33,221 bases of DNA, from the NCBI GenBank assembly GCA_028713495.1, contig JAQTOF010000006.1, positions 1-33,221 of the forward strand, read 5' to 3'. Under the pieces are notes generated by a model. That model searched no databases, had not been told where the DNA came from, and worked only from the letters and a program-made list of their open reading frames with translations. The DNA comes from Candidatus Iainarchaeum sp. Its GTDB lineage: Archaea; Micrarchaeota; Micrarchaeia; Anstonellales; Bilamarchaeaceae. A program made the translations under genes and the position numbers. This document shows, piece by piece, positions 7,102 to 16,065 of the stretch (positions are counted from its first letter, which is position 1; every line of letters starts with the position of its first letter).

Positions 7102-10100
7102 ATGGTCTTTATCTCCCGCCTCAAATTGAGGAATTTCAAATCTTTCAAGGCAGCGGATATAACCCTGCCGAAGACTTTCATATGCTTCGCTGGCCCCAAC
7201 GGCAGCGGCAAGTCTAATCTTTGCGACGCCATCCGCTTCGTCATGGGAGAGACCAGCCTGAAATCCCTCAGGGCGAAGAAGGTCACGGACCTTATCCACA
7301 CGGGCTCCAGGACCGCAGAGGTCACCATGATAATGGAGGACGGCAACAACGGCGGCGGTCACAGGTACGAGATAAAAAGGGCCATCCGCGAGGACGGCAA
7401 GATAAAATACCGCTTCAACGACAAACGGACCACCAGGAGCACAGTCCTGGAGGCATTGAAGAAGCACAACCTTGACGAGAGCGGCAGGAACACCATAGCC
7501 CAAGGCGAGGTCCAGCGCGTAATCAGCATGAACGGCAAGGAAAGAAGAACCATCATAGACAGCGTTGCAGGGATCGCTGATTTCGAGGAGAAGAAAAAAG
7601 AGGCAGTGCACGAGCTGGACATAGTTGACACCAGGATAAAGGATGCCAGGCTGGTGCTGGGGGAGAGGAAGACGTTCCTGGAGGACCTCGGCAGGGAAAG
7701 GGATGTCGCCCTGAAATATATAGATGCCAAGAAGGCGCTCACAGATGCCAAGGGAACCCTGCTCAAGAACGAGATGGACAGGCTCGATAAGGACCTGAAG
7801 GACTCGTCCAATCATGAGGAGAAGCTGATCGCGCTCCAGAAGGTCAAGGAGGCGGAGATGGCTGAAGTCGAGAAGGCCATAGCCGATGTGGAGGTCGAGC
7901 GGGCGAAGATCAGCCAGGATATACAGGCCAAGCAGAAGACGAATGCGCTCATAAGGAAGCTTGAGGAGCTGAAGGCTTCCTGCGGCTCAAAGAGGCAGCT
8001 CATAGACGACAAAGAGGCTTCAGTCAAGACGCTGAAGTCAGATGCAGAGGTCCTTGCCAAGGAGATCGAGAAGGAAAAACACGCGATGGAAAAGCTGGGC
8101 GAAGGGCTCAGCGAGCTGGAAACCCACCTCAAGGAAGCTGAGGAGAAGCTGGCTGCCGAAGGCGGGATGGCAGAGGACGTGAGGGTGACGGGCTTCAGGA
8201 AGTCGCTTGAGGCCCAGGAGAAAGAGCTTTCATCGGTCCGCGAGAAGCTGGCGGTCCTTGAATCCGAAGCCAACGCAGCCAAACAGCTCATGGACGCGAG
8301 GAAAGAGGAAGAGAAGAGCATCAGCCCGAAGGAGGGCGGCGAGAAGGAGGAAAGCGAGCATCCGGATGATCTCAGGAGGCAGGCAGACAGGATAGCCAAG
8401 GACATAGAAAAATCATTCTCACGCACAAAGGAGATAAACGCGAAGATGGCTGAGCTGGACAAGGAGATGCTCACGCTGAAGGAAAAGGCGGCCATCTTCA
8501 GGGTGAGGAGCTCGCCGCAGCTGGCGAATCCTGCGCTCGGCTTCATAAGCGAGCTGACGAAGGATAAGAAGACCGGCATCTACGGCACTGTCGCTGATTT
8601 GATAAGCTTCGACAACAAGCATGCGAACGCCGTGGAGGCTGCCGGAGGGGCGAGACTGCTCTATGTGGTCGTGGACAGCGTGGATACCGCCACTGCGACC
8701 ATAGAGAAGCTGAAGGCCGCCAAGGCAGGAAGGGCGACGTTCATACCTCTGGATACAGTACGCACGAACGCGCCTGCGAAGGCGAATGGATTCTCATCGG
8801 TCATGGATGTCGTCGACTTCAAGGGCGAGGTGAGGCGGGCAGTGGAATATGTCTTCGCAGACACATTGCTCGTTGATTCCGTGTCAGATGCGAAAAAGCT
8901 CGGCATAGGGACAGGGAGGATGGTGACGCTGGACGGCGAGATATTCGAGCGCTCTGGCATAGTGAGCGGAGGCCGCACCCAGGGCGGCATGCTCGGGGCG
9001 AACCAGCTCAGGAAGATAGAGAACGAGCTGAACGAAGTGAAGGCCACAAAAGACGCTTTCCTCCAGGAATTATACTCCATAAGGGAAGACGAATCCAAGA
9101 TGAGGGCCGAGAAGTCCCAGATAGAGATAAAGATAAAGACGCTTGAGATGACCCGGAAGATGGAGGATGAGAGAAGGAAAGAGAGCGAAGCGCTGGTAAA
9201 AAGGAAGGAACAGCTCGGCGAGGAGATAGCCAGGCTGGGGAAGGAGATAGAAGCCAAGCATGCAGAGAAGGAGAAGCTGAAGGGCTCCTTGGGTTCCATG
9301 GAGAAGAAGGCATCCGATCTGAAGGCAGAGCTGCATGCTGCAGAGGAGGAGTTCAGGAAGCACACTGAAGCCACAAGCAAGAAAAGGGCAGAGATGAGCG
9401 CCAAGGTGTCATCGTTACGCGCCAAGATAGAAGGCAAGAAGAGCGAATCCGAGCTGCGCATGAAGGAATTGTCTGCCAAAGAAGAGAGGCTGAGCAAGCT
9501 GGGCAAGGATGAGAAGGATGCCCACAGCAGGATAGGCGAAGTGAAGAAGCAGATAAAGGACGAGGAAACGGAGATCACCGCGGTCGAGGAGAAGATAAGC
9601 GCGGTCAGCAAGGACATAGAGAAGCTTTTCGAGCAATTGAAATCCTATGAGGATAAGCTCGAGAACCTTGGCGGGAAGCGCGGCAAGATGAGGATGGACC
9701 TGGACAAGGCAGGAAGGGACGTGGGCCAGTTCACCGTGAAGAAGGCGACAGCCGCCACAAGGCTAGAGGATATCAAGGCAGAGTTCGCATCATACTCAAC
9801 AGCGGAGTTCATCAAGGCCAACAAGGAGGAGCTCAACAGGATGATAACCGATTCCGAAACCACCCTTGCTGCTTTAGGCAACGTCAACATGGCGGCCATA
9901 GAGATGTATGGAAAGAAGAAGGCGGAGATAGATGATGTGGAATCCAGGATAGGCAAGCTGGATACTGAACGCGAGGCCATCCTTTCCATGATAAGCGAGA
10001 TAGACGAGCACAAGAAAGCGGCATTCTTCGAGACGTTCGATGCGGTCAGCCAGAACTTCAGCGGCATGTTCAAGCACATCAGCGTGGGCCAGGGGCATCT

Positions 10101-10476
10101 CTATCTGAGCGATCCGGCCAACCCGTTCGATAGCGGCCTTTTCATAAAACTGAGGCGGGGCAACCAGGAGCACTCGCTTGACGCGCTGTCAGGCGGGGAG
10201 AAGACGCTGGTCGCGCTCATGTTCATATTCGCACTGCAGCTGTTCAAGCCTGCGCCGTTCTACATCCTTGACGAGGTGGATGCGGCCCTGGACAAGCCCA
10301 ACAGCAAGAACCTGGCCGACCTGGTGGCCAAGATGAGCAGGGACAGCCAGTTCATCCTCGTTACCCATAACGATACGGTCATGTCGAGCGCGGAATCCGT
10401 GATCGGCGTGACAAAATCCGACAATGTGTCAAAGCTTGTCGGCATAAAACTTAAACAGGTGGTGACTCAGACATGA
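7102..10476 (+). CDS. smc: chromosome segregation protein SMC
   Basis: A 1124-residue SMC ATPase that condenses and organises the chromosome. The N-terminal head carries Walker A GPNGSGKS at residues 31-38. Two long coiled coils flank a hinge at about 475-632 (a GIYGTVADLI start and ERSGIVSGG end). The C-terminal head has the ABC signature LSGGEK (1029-1034) and Walker B YILDEVD with E1058. Domain order and length match archaeal Smc. TTTTTAAT at 7067-7074 lies ~31 nt before the ATG. The last codons overlap nadM as ATGA, so the two are probably co-translated. The kleisin partners ScpA/ScpB are not in this window. Confidence 0.98.
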   Translation: MVFISRLKLRNFKSFKAADITLPKTFICFAGPNGSGKSNLCDAIRFVMGETSLKSLRAKKVTDLIHTGSRTAEVTMIMEDGNNGGGHRYEIKRAIREDGKIKYRFNDKRTTRSTVLEALKKHNLDESGRNTIAQGEVQRVISMNGKERRTIIDSVAGIADFEEKKKEAVHELDIVDTRIKDARLVLGERKTFLEDLGRERDVALKYIDAKKALTDAKGTLLKNEMDRLDKDLKDSSNHEEKLIALQKVKEAEMAEVEKAIADVEVERAKISQDIQAKQKTNALIRKLEELKASCGSKRQLIDDKEASVKTLKSDAEVLAKEIEKEKHAMEKLGEGLSELETHLKEAEEKLAAEGGMAEDVRVTGFRKSLEAQEKELSSVREKLAVLESEANAAKQLMDARKEEEKSISPKEGGEKEESEHPDDLRRQADRIAKDIEKSFSRTKEINAKMAELDKEMLTLKEKAAIFRVRSSPQLANPALGFISELTKDKKTGIYGTVADLISFDNKHANAVEAAGGARLLYVVVDSVDTATATIEKLKAAKAGRATFIPLDTVRTNAPAKANGFSSVMDVVDFKGEVRRAVEYVFADTLLVDSVSDAKKLGIGTGRMVTLDGEIFERSGIVSGGRTQGGMLGANQLRKIENELNEVKATKDAFLQELYSIREDESKMRAEKSQIEIKIKTLEMTRKMEDERRKESEALVKRKEQLGEEIARLGKEIEAKHAEKEKLKGSLGSMEKKASDLKAELHAAEEEFRKHTEATSKKRAEMSAKVSSLRAKIEGKKSESELRMKELSAKEERLSKLGKDEKDAHSRIGEVKKQIKDEETEITAVEEKISAVSKDIEKLFEQLKSYEDKLENLGGKRGKMRMDLDKAGRDVGQFTVKKATAATRLEDIKAEFASYSTAEFIKANKEELNRMITDSETTLAALGNVNMAAIEMYGKKKAEIDDVESRIGKLDTEREAILSMISEIDEHKKAAFFETFDAVSQNFSGMFKHISVGQGHLYLSDPANPFDSGLFIKLRRGNQEHSLDALSGGEKTLVALMFIFALQLFKPAPFYILDEVDAALDKPNSKNLADLVAKMSRDSQFILVTHNDTVMSSAESVIGVTKSDNVSKLVGIKLKQVVTQT

Positions 10477-10997
10477 AACGCGCGCTTTTCGTAGGAAGGT
10501 TCCAGCCGTTCCATCACGGCCATCAGTATGCCCTGAAGAAGCTGCTGAAGAAATACAAGGAAGTGGTGGTCGTCATCGGCAGCTCGACGGACTCGTTCAC
10601 CCTGGACAACCCGTTCACGTGCGGGGAGAGGTTGGAGATGATCCGGGCATGCTTCAGCAAGAGCGAGCTCGCCAGGCTGATCATCGTGCCGGTGCCTGAT
10701 GTGAACGACAACAGGATATGGGTGGACTACGTGTTCATGCACATCCCGCCAATCGATGAGGTCTACTCCAACAACCAGCTGGTGAAGATGCTCTTCTCAA
10801 AGCACGGCATACTGGTGAAGACCGTCGAGTTCTATGACCGCGGGCCGAAAGAGGGCTCCACCATAAGGAGGCTCATGGCAGACGGGAAAAGGGAATGGAC
10901 CATCCATGTGCCCAAGAATGCGGTGCAGTATCTGGACTCCATAGATGCTGACCAGAGGATAAAGAAGCTCGTCAGGATGGGAGCGAGACACTCCTGA
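10473..10997 (+). CDS. nadM: nicotinamide-nucleotide adenylyltransferase, archaeal NadM type
   Basis: NadM joins ATP and NMN to make NAD+. The 174-residue protein has the nucleotidyltransferase signature GRFQPFHHGH (residues 8-17) and the C-terminal GSTIRR loop (128-133), equivalent to the ISSTxxR motif, so the active site looks intact. The ATG overlaps the smc stop as ATGA. The last 26 nt overlap the 3' end of the convergent gene on the other strand. Length and motifs match archaeal NadM rather than bacterial NadD. Confidence 0.95.
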   Translation: MKRALFVGRFQPFHHGHQYALKKLLKKYKEVVVVIGSSTDSFTLDNPFTCGERLEMIRACFSKSELARLIIVPVPDVNDNRIWVDYVFMHIPPIDEVYSNNQLVKMLFSKHGILVKTVEFYDRGPKEGSTIRRLMADGKREWTIHVPKNAVQYLDSIDADQRIKKLVRMGARHS

Positions 10998-12051
10998 CGG
11001 ATATCACTTTGTCCCCTACGACCAGCGCGGTGACGTTCAGCGAGATGTTCTCATCCACAGCATGTTCTTTCTGGGTCTCCAGCACGAACGGGGTCGTCCC
11101 GAAATCGTACTGGGTCGATGCGCCTGATATGTCCAATGTGTAGCCATAGCTCACAGAAGCATTGAAGGGTATGTCAGGCGTCTGGTTTGTGGTGATGACG
11201 AGCGTGGATGCTGGAAGGCTGTACTGCACATCCTGGAAGTTCAGGCCGATCTGCGTCGCGTTGGTGAACGAAGGCTCCACCTGGGCGCTCGACGCGTCTA
11301 TGTATGTTATGTATGGGAACTGCTTCTTGGTCAGGATCTGGTCCACAGTCAGGGGAGTGGTGAAGATGATCGAGTCCAGCCTCCTGTAATTGGCTGTTCC
11401 GTATTGCGTCAGGTCGCCCAACGAGCTTCTGCTCTCCCATGGTATCGAATAGACGTATATCTTGTAGTCGAGCGAGGCGACCCTGGCTTCCAGCGGGATG
11501 ACCGCTTCCTGCATCATGATGGCCGCGGAGCGGTAATCTATGATGAAACCTTCGTTGACGACCGCTATGAGGGAGACTGTGACATCGCTGTCAGTATCAA
11601 GCAGGGGCTCGGTGACCACGCGGATGACGCCGTAGGCAGGTGTCGCGTTAACCTTGCCAGTGGCAGTGTCCACCACTATGTCTTCTGTCACCGCGATGTT
11701 GGCTATGGCAAGGGCGCTGACATTCTGCTGCCTAAGGAAAGCGCCGAGGGGATAGACATCGTCCCTGGTCTCGGTCTCCACCACGTAGCCATCGGTATCA
11801 GACTTAACGTTCTTCACGCCGCTGTGCAGCCTTAGGTCTTCTATGACGGACTGGCTGGTGTTGAGAGGGAGGAAAAGCATCGGATCGTAGGTCCTAATGG
11901 TGCCATTGAATGTCGCGGTGCCGGTGCTATTCATCCCGGTCGGCGTTCCGGTGCCGATCTGCGTGTATGCGCCGCCGAAGAAGAACAGTTCGGTTATGAA
12001 TCCGATGACCACTACCAAGGCCAGTATCTTTATGATGTCGCTCTTTTCCAT
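10972..12051 (-). CDS. membrane-anchored extracytoplasmic protein of unknown function
   Basis: I do not recognise this 359-residue protein. It has one N-terminal transmembrane segment (about residues 8-26) after MEKSDI, so it is probably anchored with the remainder outside. The outer part is rich in Thr, Ser, Val and Asn-x-Ser/Thr sequons (for example NSTG, NGT, NTS, NVS, NVT), suggesting a glycosylated beta-rich surface protein. There are no cysteines to form disulfides and no catalytic motif I can see. The ATG at 12049-12051 has an AGGTG about 10 nt upstream. A T/A-rich TTTTTAATTTTAA lies near 12103-12117. Its 3' end overlaps nadM by 26 nt. Confidence 0.75.
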   Translation of the reverse strand: MEKSDIIKILALVVVIGFITELFFFGGAYTQIGTGTPTGMNSTGTATFNGTIRTYDPMLFLPLNTSQSVIEDLRLHSGVKNVKSDTDGYVVETETRDDVYPLGAFLRQQNVSALAIANIAVTEDIVVDTATGKVNATPAYGVIRVVTEPLLDTDSDVTVSLIAVVNEGFIIDYRSAAIMMQEAVIPLEARVASLDYKIYVYSIPWESRSSLGDLTQYGTANYRRLDSIIFTTPLTVDQILTKKQFPYITYIDASSAQVEPSFTNATQIGLNFQDVQYSLPASTLVITTNQTPDIPFNASVSYGYTLDISGASTQYDFGTTPFVLETQKEHAVDENISLNVTALVVGDKVISVRSVSLPS

Positions 12052-12129
12052 GTTGAACTACCCGCACCTGAAACAGATTCGATGAGGAAGCTAATGGGAC
12101 GGTTAAAATTAAAAATGGGAGCGCGCCCC

Positions 12130-13089
12130 TCAGATGCCGTCCATCGCCTTCGCGAGGATGGCCATTGGATCCAGCTTTTCAGCTGTGTCCCTGTAGAGGG
12201 CGAGCCTCTTGTGATTGAGCGTCTTCGCATAATCTATGGCTGCCTGGAGGGATTCTGCTGTCAGAAAATCTTTGTCCAGCAACACACCGATGCCTTTCTT
12301 TTCCAGCATTAAAGCATTGTTGTATCTCTCGGAATATGTCTTGTCCACGATGCAAAGCACAGGCTTGCCATAGGAAAGCGCCTCCATGATGGTCGTATGG
12401 CCGCCGTGGCATATGACGAGCTCAGCATCCGCGTAACAGGACCGGATGTCGGTCTTGCCGCCATAGATGGCCTGGCCGCCCAGATAGGGCTTCAGCTCTT
12501 TCTCCAGGAGGCCTGCGACCACGAACCTCTTGTTGTGGCTGATCTGCTTCCGCCTCTCGACCAGAGGCCCTATGAATGCGAGCGGGAACGAGCTATCCAG
12601 GTTGAGCGCTGTAACCGTGAGCGGTGGGGGGAAATCAGGCACGATGATGATGCGGGCCGACAGCATGAGCCGGTCCAGCAAAGAGCCTGCGACCTTCTTC
12701 TGCAGGTGGCCGTGCACGCCGACAAGGGCAGAGGTATCATTGCTTATGTATACCGCCTTCTTGCCAGCGAGTCCTGCTATGGCAAGGCCAAGCGGTGAAC
12801 CGTCCACTATGACCAGGTCCACTTTCATGAAATGCGCCTGTATCTTCGCAAGGCTGGCAGGCTTGAGGAAGCGGATAAGGTCCGTTATCTCACTGGCGAT
12901 CTGGACTTTCTCCTTGCCGGCCCTTATCACATAGGGCGGGGGGGTCTCTATGAAATGCATGGCATTGAGCCTGCAGTATTCGGCTCCTTTGCCGAATGTC
13001 ATTATCGGGAAGCCGAAATGCCTGGCGATTATGCTGTCCCTTGCGGCATGGCCGTAACCGTTGCCTTCGGAGAATATGAGAGCTTTCAT
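12130..13089 (-). CDS. GT-B glycosyltransferase (MurG/MJ1255-like)
   Basis: A 319-residue GT-B fold protein. The N-terminal half starts MKALIFSEGNGYGHAARD, with the GxGHxxR loop of MurG/MJ1255-type enzymes. The C-terminal half has the nucleotide-sugar site CHGGHTTIMEALSYGKPVL, then ERYNNALMLEKKGIG. Such enzymes move a sugar from a UDP- or similar donor to a lipid or glycan acceptor; the donor and acceptor are not readable here. It is the last gene of a co-directional cluster and starts 4 nt after the agmatine deiminase stop. Its ribosome-binding site GAGGTGATG is formed partly by the end of that gene. A link to surface glycan decoration is inference. Confidence 0.85.
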   Translation of the reverse strand: MKALIFSEGNGYGHAARDSIIARHFGFPIMTFGKGAEYCRLNAMHFIETPPPYVIRAGKEKVQIASEITDLIRFLKPASLAKIQAHFMKVDLVIVDGSPLGLAIAGLAGKKAVYISNDTSALVGVHGHLQKKVAGSLLDRLMLSARIIIVPDFPPPLTVTALNLDSSFPLAFIGPLVERRKQISHNKRFVVAGLLEKELKPYLGGQAIYGGKTDIRSCYADAELVICHGGHTTIMEALSYGKPVLCIVDKTYSERYNNALMLEKKGIGVLLDKDFLTAESLQAAIDYAKTLNHKRLALYRDTAEKLDPMAILAKAMDGI

Positions 13090-13093
13090 TTCA

Positions 13094-14101
13094 TCACCTC
13101 GGCTGCTGTTGGGTGACGCAGTGTATGGCGCCTAATCCCCAGACAAGCGGCTCGCAATATATCGGTACGACTTTCCTGCCTTTGAAATGCTCTTCCAGCA
13201 ATGCTATGGCTTTCTCGTCATTGGCATGCTTGAAGACAGGAAGCAGGACCACGGAATTGCCTATATAGAAGTTGGCATAGCTCGCAGGCAGGCGGCCATA
13301 ATCAGAGCGGACAGGGCCAGGCATCGGCAACGGCTTGACTTCCAATGGCTCACCGTCCTGGTCATGCGCCTTGCCCAGCATGTCGAAGTTGTGCCTGAGG
13401 AGAGCGTAATTCTCGTCGGTTTTGTGCTCCTCTACTGCGCAGAGGACTGTTTTCGGCCCTACGAACCTGGCGATGTCGTCTACATGGCCGTCGGTATCAT
13501 CGCCTGCTATGCCTTCCTTCAGCCAGATTATGTTCGAAGCGCCCAGGTATTCCTTGAGCTGTCCTTCTATCTGCCCTTTGCCCAGATGATGGTTGCGGTT
13601 GGGGTTGAGCAGGCATTGCTCGGTCGTGAGGAGCGTGCCCTTGCCATTGACATCTATGGAGCCGCCTTCAAGGATCATTCCTGGCTTCAGGACCTCCATG
13701 CCGAGCATCGGGGCGATATGGGACACCACCTGGTCGTCCTTCATCAGTTCCTCGTATTTCCCTCCCCAGGCATTGAACGTCCATTTGGTTATCTTCAGCT
13801 TGCCTGCATCCCTGACGAATATCGGTCCATAGTCCCGCATCCAGACATCCACTGTCTTTATCCTGTGCAGCAGGACGTTCTTCCTGGCGCCGGCCTCGTC
13901 CAGCATCTTCCTGATGCGTTCTTCTTGTTTTTCATCATCAACGAGCACATGGACATTCTCGCCAGCACTGAGGGCTGAGATCATCTGGGCATAGATATCC
14001 TCGACCTTGGGGAGCACGTCTCCAGGGAATGTCTCCGGGTCTTTTGGCCATGATAGCCATGTGGCTTCATGCGGCTCCCATTCGGCAGGCATCAGGTTCA
14101 T
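13094..14101 (-). CDS. aguA: agmatine deiminase
   Basis: Agmatine deiminase (peptidyl-arginine-deiminase fold) converts agmatine to N-carbamoylputrescine and ammonia. The 335 residues begin MPAEWEPHEATWLSWP, the family N-terminus. They contain WMRDYGPIFV, ILEGGSIDVNG, DDTDGHVDDIARF and the nucleophile C328 in AIHCVTQQQP. These supply the Asp/His/Cys residues of the guanidino-hydrolysing site. The product is the substrate of the enzyme encoded directly upstream, whose stop is 1 nt before this ATG. The pair forms the two-step agmatine-to-putrescine route. Confidence 0.96.
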   Translation of the reverse strand: MNLMPAEWEPHEATWLSWPKDPETFPGDVLPKVEDIYAQMISALSAGENVHVLVDDEKQEERIRKMLDEAGARKNVLLHRIKTVDVWMRDYGPIFVRDAGKLKITKWTFNAWGGKYEELMKDDQVVSHIAPMLGMEVLKPGMILEGGSIDVNGKGTLLTTEQCLLNPNRNHHLGKGQIEGQLKEYLGASNIIWLKEGIAGDDTDGHVDDIARFVGPKTVLCAVEEHKTDENYALLRHNFDMLGKAHDQDGEPLEVKPLPMPGPVRSDYGRLPASYANFYIGNSVVLLPVFKHANDEKAIALLEEHFKGRKVVPIYCEPLVWGLGAIHCVTQQQPR

Positions 14102-14102
14102 A

Positions 14103-14948
14103 TCATCCCTCTGTTATCTTCCCGTATGTCTCTGGCCTCCTGTTGTGGAAGAAGCGCCAGCCTTCTTTCACATCCTTGCCAAGCGAAAGGTCTATCTGCG
14201 CCATCACTATCTGCTCCTTGTCCCCTCCCCTGGCAAGCAATGTGCCGAACTGCGAGCTGATGAATGAACCGCCCCAGAACTGCATGCCGCCTTCCCTGCC
14301 AATCCTGTTGACAGATGCGACTGCGACGCCATTGGCTATCGCATGGCCGCGCTGCACAGTGGTCCATGCGTCCTGCCAGCTGCCCTCTGACTGCTCGGTG
14401 CCGTAGATAAGGCCTATGGCAGTCGGGTAGAATATGATGTCCGCGTCCATCAGGGAGACGATGCGCGCGGCCTCAGGGAACCATTGGTCATAGCAGATGA
14501 GCGTCGCGATCTTCCCGTATTTCGTGTCGAATACCTTGTAGCCCAAATCGCCTGGCTTGAAATAATTCTGCTCATAGAACTTCGGGTCGTGCGGCACGTG
14601 CATCTTGCGGTATTTGCCGAGCATCTTGCCCTTCTCGTCGAACACCATGGACGTGTTGTAGAATGATTTGCCGTCCTTCTCGAATATGGAACCGCCTACG
14701 ACTATCACATCGTTCTCTTTCGCGACCTTTGAAAGCGCCGCACTGGTATCGCCAGGGATCGCTTCGGCATATTTCACTGCATCAGCCTTCTCCTCCTGCG
14801 GGAAATATGGCGATGTGAACAGCTCCGGCAAAGCGATCACATGCGCGCCCCGCGATGCTGCGGTCTCGATATGTTTCACCGCTTTGGCCAGGTTCTTCGC
14901 CGGCTCATCCGACATGGCCATCTGTATAAGACCCAACGTGACTTTCAT
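14103..14948 (-). CDS. aguB: N-carbamoylputrescine amidase (nitrilase superfamily)
   Basis: A carbon-nitrogen hydrolase of 281 residues with the Glu-Lys-Cys triad E42 (LPELFTSPYF), K115 (GKYRKMHVP) and C152 (LICYDQWFPEAAR). The length, the FTSPYFPQ and DQWFPEAARI segments, and the adjacent agmatine deiminase point to N-carbamoylputrescine amidase. This enzyme releases putrescine, CO2 and ammonia. The ATG at 14946-14948 is chosen because a strong GGAGG lies 7 nt upstream. A TTG two codons earlier would be only 1 nt from that site. The ribosome-binding site lies inside the end of the HprK-like gene, which stops 2 nt before this start. Confidence 0.94.
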   Translation of the reverse strand: MKVTLGLIQMAMSDEPAKNLAKAVKHIETAASRGAHVIALPELFTSPYFPQEEKADAVKYAEAIPGDTSAALSKVAKENDVIVVGGSIFEKDGKSFYNTSMVFDEKGKMLGKYRKMHVPHDPKFYEQNYFKPGDLGYKVFDTKYGKIATLICYDQWFPEAARIVSLMDADIIFYPTAIGLIYGTEQSEGSWQDAWTTVQRGHAIANGVAVASVNRIGREGGMQFWGGSFISSQFGTLLARGGDKEQIVMAQIDLSLGKDVKEGWRFFHNRRPETYGKITEG

Positions 14949-14950
14949 AA

Positions 14951-15898
14951 TCAAACCTCCTGTGTGAGAAGTGTTTTTAACCTCTGCAGGCTCTGCTGCG
15001 GTTTTTCTATCGTGTTTAGGAGATAGACCGGAGCCTCTGAGAAGAGCTGCATGAAGAATTGCTTCCTCTTGGCTATCTTCTCTCTTGTGCGCATGAGCTG
15101 GTGCGGGTTGCAGAAATCGTTCTTCACCATGAAAGCGAGCGCCTCTTCCGCTGTGAGGCGTTTCAATGGAGGCAATTCCTTGTCCCTTGTGAGCAGAACG
15201 GTCAGGGCGAGCGTGGAATCCGAACGTATCCTGTCGCTGCCCAGCAGTTGCCTGACATCGACCACTGCGCGCTCTTTCCCGTCTTTCTTCAATCCTTTCA
15301 GCCTGTCGCAGTATTCAGGCCAGTCTGTGCCCAGATTGCCGCGGATATAGGAGTTCTTCTCCGAGGAATAGACAAGGGTCGCGTTGTCTGCCTGCCTTAC
15401 GAAGAACCAGTCGTCTGTGAGGAAATTGCAGCGCTTGTCCAGCAACAGGCCGTAGGTCAGGGTGGTCTTTCCGCTGCCTGACGGGCCGATGATGGCCATA
15501 CCCCTGCCGTTCCTGTCCACGAATGAGCCATGGATGGAATATCTCCTGTGCTCTGATGTGAAGTCCTCGAGGAACTCGGCGACAAGGGCCAGGGCGATGC
15601 TTTTTATCCAGCCGTAGTAGCCGCAGCCTTCCACGATGACCGTCTTTGATGCAGGCTCGTAGAGGACACGGAGCTTTTTCCCTGAGATCGCGAAAAGGCG
15701 TGCGTGCGGCCTTATCCAGTCAGGCATGGGTTCGAAGTTGTCTTCCCACATGTCCTTGAACTCGTGGCTGTCCGTGAAGAGCTTGACACAGGTGCCATGG
15801 ATCGCTGCTTTTCTTTCGAAAAGGGATGATGAGTATATCTTCTCCATCAGCTTCTCTTTGACTTTTGGGGAAATGAGCGTGACCTTGTATTCCTGCAT
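14951..15898 (-). CDS. HPr kinase/PEPCK-like P-loop kinase of unknown target
   Basis: In the 315-residue protein, residues ~120-165 resemble the HprK catalytic core. IHGSFVDRNGRGMAIIGPSG leads into the P-loop GPSGSGKT (138-145), and FLTDDWFF supplies the double Asp (D162, D163) that follows in HprK. The N-terminal ~115 residues have no HPr-kinase N domain that I recognise. HPr itself is not in the window, so the target is unknown; archaeal relatives may phosphorylate small molecules or other proteins. The ATG at 15896-15898 lies ~24 nt from a minus-strand TATAAATT (15918-15925), so the message is probably leaderless. It leads the aguB-aguA-glycosyltransferase cluster. Confidence 0.8.
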   Translation of the reverse strand: MQEYKVTLISPKVKEKLMEKIYSSSLFERKAAIHGTCVKLFTDSHEFKDMWEDNFEPMPDWIRPHARLFAISGKKLRVLYEPASKTVIVEGCGYYGWIKSIALALVAEFLEDFTSEHRRYSIHGSFVDRNGRGMAIIGPSGSGKTTLTYGLLLDKRCNFLTDDWFFVRQADNATLVYSSEKNSYIRGNLGTDWPEYCDRLKGLKKDGKERAVVDVRQLLGSDRIRSDSTLALTVLLTRDKELPPLKRLTAEEALAFMVKNDFCNPHQLMRTREKIAKRKQFFMQLFSEAPVYLLNTIEKPQQSLQRLKTLLTQEV

Positions 15899-15917
15899 GT
15901 AGTGGATGGAGAGGCAA

Positions 15918-15925
15918 AATTTATA
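15918..15925 (-). promoter_or_regulatory. TATA box of the HprK-like/polyamine cluster
   Basis: On the minus strand this reads TATAAATT. Its centre is ~24 nt from the ATG at 15898, matching a leaderless start for the first gene of the cluster. Confidence 0.55.
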
Positions 15926-15931
15926 GGCGCA

Positions 15932-16065
15932 ACTATTTTGATGACACCGGCTTACATCGCAGGCTATCAGGAACGCTGATTAGACACTTCGTAACGAATG
16001 GTTTCGCTCATCTAGACGAATCAGCAACTGCGCGATAGACTCCGAGCACTTGATGAGCATCAAAG
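15932..16065. other. structured intergenic region between Lrp gene and HprK-like gene
   Basis: No gene is visible here. There is a 7-bp inverted repeat GCTGATT (15975-15981)/AATCAGC (16019-16025). It encloses the small inverted repeats TTCGTAACGAA and CGAATGGTTTCG. A TTGATG-AG-CATCAA hairpin (16050-16063) lies just after the Lrp stop. The pentamer TAGAC occurs three times (near 15981, 16014 and 16036). This could be a regulator-binding region, the 3' end of the Lrp message or a small RNA. The sequence alone does not decide. Confidence 0.35.

Noticed and set aside
7812-9617. Long minus-strand Ser/Leu-rich frames opposite SMC
   Set aside because: They mirror the Lys/Glu-rich coiled coil of SMC, whose complementary strand has few stops. 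No start signal or domain was seen.
13187-13978. A 263-codon plus-strand frame opposite agmatine deiminase
   Set aside because: The minus strand encodes a complete agmatine deiminase with all catalytic residues; the opposite frame has none.
15932-16065. Box C/D guide RNA in the gap
   Set aside because: RTGATGA- and CTGA-like boxes occur, but the C-to-D distances (31-37 nt) are far longer than the ~12 nt of archaeal guides.
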